Source: Arbacia lixula
Taxonomy: Eukaryota > Echinodermata > Echinoidea > Arbacioida > Arbaciidae
Direction of reading: 5' to 3'
Assembly: GCA_963669155.1 (NCBI GenBank)
Contig: OZ022591.1
Coordinates: 19,319,422-19,383,421, forward strand
Length of the DNA: 64,000 bases
The notes under the pieces were generated by a model that saw only the letters and a list, made by a program, of their open reading frames with translations, had not been told where the DNA came from and searched no databases. Each line of letters begins with the position of its first letter. The first letter of the stretch is position 1. Made by a program: the position numbers and the translations under genes. Of the stretch, positions 51,101 through 60,100 are shown one piece after another.

Positions 51101-54100
51101 TGTATACTATAGTATAGGATAGAATTCTCCCTATCGCATATAGCCGATATCCAGCGATATCACCTCGCGATACCGATATCTGATCGATTGCTCTTGGAAC
51201 ATATACTTCCGGTAAGAGTTTGTTGTCGGCGCAAAGTGATCTAGAAATCGCTTTTTTTGGATGAATTAATCAGTGAACAATTTATCTAGGGTTAAGGTTA
51301 TGGTCAGGGTTAGGTATAGAATTAGGTTTAGGGTTAGGGTAAGGGTCAGGGTTAGCTTTAGAGTTAAAATTCATAAAATTAGTGGGAAACCGTGGTCCCT
51401 ACTGTACGGGATGTACGTGGACCGGAAGTTCGTATCCCAAGAATTAAATTAAATTTTTGCAAAGTTCATTGACTTTTGACCTTTGACCTTCCAGCAGTTT
51501 CACCAACAATGTCACCAGTCTACCCCCAAGTAGTGATCCATCGTTTCACTATGTTTGGTTGGAATTGCACCATTGGATTTGGATTTATTGTGAAAATTTG
51601 AAAGTTTGGGGCAATTTCTAGCCAATTTTGGCAAAGTTCATTGACCTTTGACCTCTGAACTTTCAGGAATTTTACCAAAAATGTCACAAGTCTATCCCCA
51701 AGTAGTGATCCATCTTTGTACCATGTTTAATGAGAATTGCATCCTTGGATTTGGATTTATTGTGGAAAAGGTCATTTTGGGGCAATTTTTACAAAGTTCA
51801 TTGACCTTTGACCTTTGACCTCACTCAGATTTGACCCGAATTTTACACACTTCATTAGTTTCATACAATACATACATGTACCATGTTTGAAGCAAATCTG
51901 CTTAAGGGTTCTCAAGATATTGCCTAAACGGATTCGGGACGGACGGACAACCCGAAAACATAATGCCTCCAGCCACTTCGTGGCGGAGGCATAATAAAAA
52001 TCAAGTCTTGTAAAAACAGTTCATTGTCTAATGGCTGAGAAAGTTAAGTCTTAAAATATTTCTCAAGTTGTGATTGTTTTTCTTCAAAATGTTCAAAAGT
52101 GTCTAAAGCCTTTTTTAAGACCTAATAGAAAAGTTAAGTTTGATACCTTTCTTGCCCATGACTGTATCAGGGTATTGTAGTCATCTACTGCAGCACTGCT
52201 GTTCAACTTCTCAAAGGCAAGCAGCATGGCTTGAGCTGTCTCAGTCTGCCAAAGGAGGATTAGAAGGATGGAACAAAGGAAGGATGGGAGGAAGGAAAAT
52301 AGAAATAGAGGAAAGCAACACAGGAAGGATGAAACGCATAACATTGAAAAACCAACAATGAGAGAAGGAAAGTTGGAAATGGGGCAAAAAAGAGTAAGGG
52401 AAGAAAATCATGAGAGAGAAATGCAGGAAGGGAAGACGTGAAAGAAAAAAAAAGGGGGGAAACATTAAGAAGAAAAACACCCAGAACTAGAGCAATTCGA
52501 CTGCCATGCAGTCGATAAATATGCCTCCGCCTCTTTGCTATTCTCAGAAAATGTGTATGTTGGTGGGCAATGTACCATAATTGCTCCTATGTGAAATGAA
52601 AATATCACATTTTCTTTTTTCATGTTTAGCTAAGTTTCTTCATTGACTTTTGACCTCTTATTTCTTTGACTTCCAATCTAAGCAGTCTGTCTAAATCCAT
52701 CCTTGCATCAAGTTTATTTAAAATTAGCCAATTTGGGGTGAAGTTTATTGACCTTTGACCTTTCAGGAATTTTACCTAAACTTCACCAGTCTACCTCCAT
52801 AAAGTGATACATCTCTGTAACTAGGTTTGGTTTGAATTGAATCATCAGTATTGGATTCAATATGAAAAATATCTATTTGGGGGCAATTTTTAGCCAATTT
52901 TGGCAAAGTTTATTGACCTTTGATCCCCGACCTTTGAGAAATTTCACCAAAAATGTCATCAGTCTAGCAGTGATCCATCTTTGCACCATGTTTGGTTGGT
53001 ATTGCTCCATTGGATTTGGATATATTTTAAAAATCACTTTGGGGGCAATTTTTAGCTAATTTTTGGCAAAGTTCATGGACCTTTGACCTTTGAACTCTCA
53101 GGAGTTTTACCTAAACTTTCACCAGTCTACCTCCATGAAGTGATACATCTCTGTACCACGTTTAGTTAGCATTGTGACATTGGATTTGGATTTGGAATTA
53201 TTGTGAAAAATATCAATTTTTGCAAAGTTCATTGACCTTTGACCTCTGACCTTCCAGGAATTTCACCAACAATGTCACCAGTCTACCCCCAAGTAGTGAT
53301 CCATCGTTTCACTATGTTTGGTTGGAATTGCACCATTGGATTTGGATTTATTGTGAAAAATTTAAAGTTTGGGGCAATTTCTAGCCAATTTTGGCAAAGT
53401 TCATTAACCTTTGACCTCTGAACTTTCAGGAATTTTACCAAAAATGTCTCCAGTCTATCCACTAGTAGTGATCTATCTTTGTACCATGTTTAATGGAAAT
53501 TGCATCCTTGGATTTGGATTTACTGTGAAAAAGGTAGATTTTTGGCAAATTTTCACAAATTTCATTGACCTTTGACCTCTGACCTTTCAGGAATTTTACC
53601 AAAAATGTCACCAGTCTATCCCCAAGTAGTGATCCATATTTGTACCATGTTTAATGACAATTGCATCCTTGGATTTGGATTTATTGTGGAAAAGGTCATT
53701 TTTGGGCAATTTTTACAAAGTTCATTGACCTTTGACCTTTGACCTCAATCAGATTTGACCCCAATTTTACACACTTCATTAGTTTTATGCAATACATACA
53801 TGAACCAAGTTTGAAGCAAATCTGCTTGACGGTTCTCAAGATATTGCCTAAACGGATTCGGGACGGACGGACGGACGGACGGACATACGTACGGACGGAC
53901 GGACGGACGGACGGACGGACGGACGGACGGACGGACGGACAACCCGAAAACATAATGCCTCCGGCCACTTCGTGGCGGAGGCATAAAAATTACATATAGA
54001 AGTCAACATGAATTTTTATCAAAATGAACCTTGAATGTCATTTCCCAGCTCTAATATTCTATTATTCTAAGGGTATTTTATATTTGTGCAATATTTCCAT

Positions 54101-57100
54101 AATTTTCTGTATTTTTTTACATTTTATTTTGGGGGCATTAACAGAGCTACACTATCTTAAAATTCTTCAATTTAAAGTGCTCTCAATACATCTTTTCAGG
54201 ACGGATTCAAGCATTTGCATTACTTACATGCTCAGAAAATACAGAGGTGGCCAAAAAGGGTCTCAGGTACACATCTGGGTTCTCAACAAACTGCTTCTTT
54301 CTGCCTTTCTTCCACTTTGTCCCTCGTTCCTTCTTAGCCTCCACTGTGCTCATTCCAACAAGTGCCACAGGATTAGATGTCCTAGGATCCACACCAGAGA
54401 GAATATCTACTGACGCTAACTCTTCTTCTAATGCTCTATCCTCCGCTAAATCAAACGAACGGCTTGAGAAAGCCCTGTCTAATCCTGACCTGGTTTGATC
54501 AGCAATTGAGTGAGGTAGAGATTCTGGCTTAGATTCCATTGTCGGAGAAGGAGGGTCTTCAAGTCTTTCTGCTGCAATAGTTGAAGTAACAAGTGGCGAT
54601 TTGACAGAATTTCCATCTGAGCATTTAGCAAGTTTTGGAGGGATGGGTCCAAAGGCAAGTTGCAGGTTATGCAACTGTTGTTCTGATTGTGAGTCAACAT
54701 TGACGTGATCCGGTTGTCGTAGATGGGATTGCAGGGGTGCAGATGATGCGGATGACGAATGTACTGATGACAGAGGAGAATGGTGTAATAAAGGCAAAGA
54801 GGAGCTGGCTAAAGACAGAGGTATGGAAGACTGACCTGTTACCGACGATATTGATGATGATGATGATGCTAATGATGCTGGCTCAGATGAAGATGACTTT
54901 CTTGCTGCGGCACTGGACACATTTTCTTGTTTGCTACTGTTCTCAGACCTTACGCCAGTCACAACTTTGCTTCGCGTTTTTGTTTTCTCTGTAGTATTGG
55001 GTCTTTCTGTAACTGTTCTACTGGCTTTTGTCCTTGACTTACTCGGATCTTTAGCAGACTTACTCTGACCTTTAGCTTCTTTACTCTTAGATTTAGCTAC
55101 CAATATTTTTTGTTTTGTGCTCATGTCTTTCTTTGAAGGCACCATTGTTGATGAGCTTGACTTTGGTATACTTTTAGTCCTCTTGGTGTTCTTTTCTGTC
55201 GCCATCCTATCGACTTTCATCCTTGTCTTGCTCTGACTTTCAGCATTCTTTGATTTTGTGTCTTTTTTTGAACTCCCTGTTGTCGCTGACTTTGCTTTTG
55301 GTATGTTCTTAGTCCTCTGAACACTCTTCCTCTTATTCACCATAATCTCCTTTTTGTTCAATGAAGCAGATTTATGTGATTCGATTGCACGATTTGGAGT
55401 GGGATTGGTGGGTTTCACTTGATCTCGCTGAAGTGGAGATGTCAGGTTTTCCTTTTTCCAAAGCGAGCGCGCAGTTGATCCATCAAGTTGGGCAATCCTC
55501 GAATGCAGCACTGTCAAATATAATTTGTTTGAGACAGAGAAACTGTTAAAATATACACAGGAAGAAGCCGAAAAAAATCTACAAAAACTCCAGGCTCAGG
55601 AAAGTGGAGGTGAAACCATAACCAGCCACTCTCAGAATGGGACAAATTCCTTTCTTCTGTGCCCTGTAATCACTTCTTATCAAGAACATGGCCACTTGTG
55701 GCCGCTGTGAAAAGGTGTGCTAGGAGTTTAACATGTTTTGACACTTTTGAAAAATAATTGTTAAAAAGTTACGACTCAAATAAGCTTAAATTTACACATC
55801 ATCTAGTCAAAGCAGTGTCAACATGTCAGAGATATATCGGACATTGGTAAATCATATTTCCTTACAAATATCTTGTAAATCGTTTGAGTATTTCACCTTC
55901 CACAGCTTACCACCGCGGCAGAAATTTGACTTTCTTATATCAAAGATATCTCAGTGAACATACAAAACAAGTTTGAGATCCTGAATTTATTTCTACATTG
56001 CTAGGGAATCAGTTTTAATATCACACTGCAATAGTTTCGATAGTAACGATACCACCTCTCGATACTCTAATCGATCGCAGTCATGTACTGTACATAGAGA
56101 TTTCTTTACGCACTAGACAAAGCTGTCACCCAATTCTCATAAATGTTAGGTTGCTGATCAGAGCTTGGAAACTTAAACAGCAATAGATTCGGAAACAGAA
56201 TCTATCTATGTACATGTAGACTATGCATAACTACCGGTACTAAGAAAGTACCAGGAGTAGTATTTATCTGAGACAACTCAAAGATACCACTAAGGAGAAA
56301 GCTAAGGCTCAAACTAGCAAACTCTGTTAGACGTGGGCCACCATCGTTTCTTTGATATGATCTGCGGCGTAGAGGCGTATAGACGAGTACTGTTACACGT
56401 TAGTGTTTACGCCCTCTACACCCCAGGTCATATCAAAGAAACAATGGCGGCCCATGTCTAACAAAGTTTGCTAGTTTGAGCTGTTTCTTTCTCATTAGCG
56501 GTATCTTTGAGTTGTCCCGGACAAATACTAGTCCTGGTACTTTCTTAGTACCGGTAATTATGCTGGTGATGTGATCGAGATTGCATTATCGGTACTGGAT
56601 GGCTATCAAAACCATCTATTTTGTTGAACGTTGTCACACAATCCAGATGGCTGTGCTGCGATCCCATTCTCGTATTTCTGTCTTGTTTTTTTTTTTTTAA
56701 ATTGCATGCTCAAAGTCGGGGTGCGGCTTATATGAGGGTGCGGCTAATACGACGGTCAGTACGGTACTACCGATTCCTGCAGAGTTTCATACTTATGAAC
56801 ATTAGACACCTTGACTTTAATTTCTTCCTAAATGGTCATGACTGCCTCTTACCATTACTGAGATCCACATGCATTCTTTCTCCAGCCTGATGTTCACAGG
56901 CATACTCTACAATGGTGATGGTCTTTGCTCCATAGTTCTTCGCCCGACTGGAGCCAATGTGTATGTTTCTCTGACTGTGACCTGAGCAGTACAAGGAGAG
57001 GAAAATAATCTCATAGTGAAGGGATCACAATTCACTATGCCTGCCCTTATGGGAAAACTGCTACACATGCTTCAGTTTCATTGGATACTGACTAACAGGA

Positions 57101-60100
57101 AATATTTGATGATTTCCAAACATAAGACTGAGTGGACGTACTTTATCAAAATGGAACTTTATGGGTCTAAATTTTGCTGCGAAGTCACTCATGAAGAAAT
57201 GTAGCATCTTGATTCCTGGGAACGAGAACTAGATATTTGTTATGGCGGTAGGTCATCATGAAACAATGCCAATCTTAATTTCAGTTCTTAATCAGATTGC
57301 AGTGTGTTGAGGAACTTCCAGCTCAACCTCGGTTCTAAATGCTGAAACTGCTCAGAGCCTCAGATCCTATGGCATAAGCAGAAGATGGTCGAGAACACCA
57401 ATATTGATCCATGGAAAGCTGCATTGACCGTAGCGTAACTACTATTAGACCCATGAAAATACATTTATTTGCAAACTATTAACCCTTAATACATGTGGAT
57501 TATGAAAGAAAATGGGCATGATATTAACTTCCAGTTTTCTCAAAGGCCAAATTTTAGAAGACATAGAACAGAAATTTAACTCAAACCATGCAAAACCTAA
57601 GTTACTAATTTTATGGACGCCAAATAAAACAATGTGAAACATTTATTTGATATACATGTCAATTGATTCTGTCCTTAGAATCACCAGAGAGGTGTAAGGA
57701 ATGGAGTCAGCATGAAATGTAATTTATTCCTATAGCACTCGCGTGCATTGATAGCACAATAGAATATTTGACGCGTTTGGTTCTTTGATCGAGGGAGATC
57801 CGCCGCCAAATTTACAAGACAAATTTTGGATGCATTTAGAGGATGCACAGAAGATTTCAGAAGGACTTTCTGTACTAAATTGCATGTGCAGTAGTAGAAC
57901 ATCGTATAATGATACAATTCTATGAATTTCAGATTACGTTGTTGCTTCGTATTTTGATAAATCAAGAATACTGTCGAAAATATGTCACAGAAATGCCTCA
58001 ATATAGCACATTAGGCAATAATATTTCCTTATAAATATCTTGTAAATCGTTTGAGGGTTTCACCTTCCATGGAAACAATCTCGATTTTATGTGCGGAGAT
58101 GTCCAAGAAAGTTACGGACCAAATTCTTTCTACAATTTTATTAAAATTTCCCTTTGCTCACGCCCAATATAATTTCCAGTGGATGTAATACACCTGTAAC
58201 ATCAGCTATGAACTCCCAGTGAAGGCTGAATGGTTGACATACATGTACTTCTCAAACCAGATTTTCCTTTGTTATTCAGAGGAAGGAACTGCCAAATTAT
58301 AAATACATTGTATTGTTTGAATTTTTATAAGGCGGCGGTCATCATAGATCAAAGGAAGTCTATTCGAGCGCAGTCAATCCATGCTAGGTCCATGGAATCA
58401 CTATGCCATATGGTAATGGGTATATTTAGTTTGCTTTACAATTACAGCCAATAACTGAATTCACCTACTGGGCAAGTTCACGACAGATGGACATCCCTCT
58501 TATTTTTCAAACGGATCTACTTCAAAACTTATTTCGTTTTCAAAGTTCACTGCATCAGGAATCATGTAGGAACTATAAGGCTACCATTTACCACCTTTAT
58601 TTCTTTCTGTGACATTTCTGTTAATGAGTATATGAACAACACATAAAATGGTATATGTGGGACAACATATAACCAAAATTCAATATGGGAAATCTTAGTT
58701 ATTACAAATTCTTTTGCATTTTTTTTCAGTTGGATGTTATTAATTTTGATAAGTCTGGGATTTGAGATCTTACAAAGTGATAGCTAACCATGGCTGTCTA
58801 CGTAAATCGAACAACAAAAGTGTAACGTCAGTTGAAAAAAACTATCATAGCCCTCAAAATACAATAACAAATTATTTAATATTTTGAATATCTTAACCTA
58901 GTAACAAAGGTATAATTACACATCGAACTCATCACTCTATCCAATCAGGGACATGAGGTATTTCAATTATACTAAACACCCTAAAATTGCACGTCTATAT
59001 TGTGTAACGTCAGTTACCGACACATTTTTGCTCACTGGAGTGTAACAAATGCAGTTGCATTGAAAATCTTAATATCAGTTAATATACACCAAGGTTAACT
59101 TTATTGACTGTATCAATTATAAACCTCCACTATTTGTAGCAAGAGAGATACACACATTGGAAGGTGTGAAAAATTGTGCCATGTAACGTCAGTTACTGTG
59201 AAAATGCTCTACTCTGCTACTGTTCATGCTGTTTTGATTCCATGATGAAAATCAATCTCGGGTATTATGCACTTTACCGACTTGCCTTAGCAACGAGTTC
59301 AAGATGAAAGAGGCCAGAGGCCTCCTTCTAAAGGATTTGAGCCCGGTAGGGCTCAAAACCAGAAAAAACGGCAGGTTTGGGGCCTCAAAAGTGGAAAAAA
59401 CAGTTCCACAGCAAAACAAACCCTCCTATACTACAGCTTTAGCTGTAGTAGGTTTGAAAAATCAGCCCACGACAACAATTAATTAGTGAGGAGCTAAAAA
59501 CATTATTTGTGAATGAGAGTCCGGAACTATTTTCAGATGAAAAAGCATGAAAAATAATCAAAGTCCAAAATTTACACATGAGTCTATGGAGCTTGGCATC
59601 AGCGCGTCTATGACAAGCGTACTACGCGCGTAATGCGCACTTTTTTTCATTGTAGTTGACTGCGATTGCGCGCTATGCGCGCTATGTTTTCCATTGCATT
59701 GACTCCTGTGTTAAAGCCCTATAAGGAATTTGGTAAGCAGCTGCCAGCCCCGGGGGGGGCACTCAAATTATATTTTGATGGGGGTGTGCCTCTCGAAACC
59801 CTGAAATGGGGGTCTAAGGAACTGACTACAAGGGTAAAATCCGCGTAAAATGTGGGGTCTTAGGAACTAAAAATATACCGCCCGGATTGTGAAAAACAGG
59901 GTCTACAGAACGATCCTCGCTGCACATGCGACGCGTTGTGTTTCCGTCAGGGTTTTCTTGCAGCTCGCTTGGCCGGCGGGTCGGGCGGCCGGGTTGATGT
60001 TGAAGTGTAGCAAGCTGCACGCAAGGGAGGGGCACAGCGGGGAGGCTAAGGAGCGGAACTTTCGCGGAACTTTCGCCATGTGTAGGATATAGAGGATCTA

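Larger units (their letters stand above)
49818..51994 (+). mobile_element. Tandem-core, hairpin-ended element, family A, copy 2, with inserts
   Basis: Starts CTAGAGCAATTTGACTGCC and ends GCCTCC..GTGGCGGAGGCATAA. The core units are interrupted at about 50552-51445 by a palindrome-bearing insert and a telomere-like insert. POLRMT intron 4, antisense to the gene. Confidence 0.75.

Noticed and set aside
51285-51370. GGGTTA-type repeat as a true telomere or chromosome end
   Set aside because: Short, degenerate and internal to a small TIR insert; it is interstitial.
53696-53984. Frames with SVRPSVRP repeats
   Set aside because: Translation of the (GGAC)n microsatellite at the end of a mobile element.
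54737-54994. Plus-strand Met/Leu-rich frame
   Set aside because: Antisense shadow of the Ser-rich part of POLRMT exon 3.
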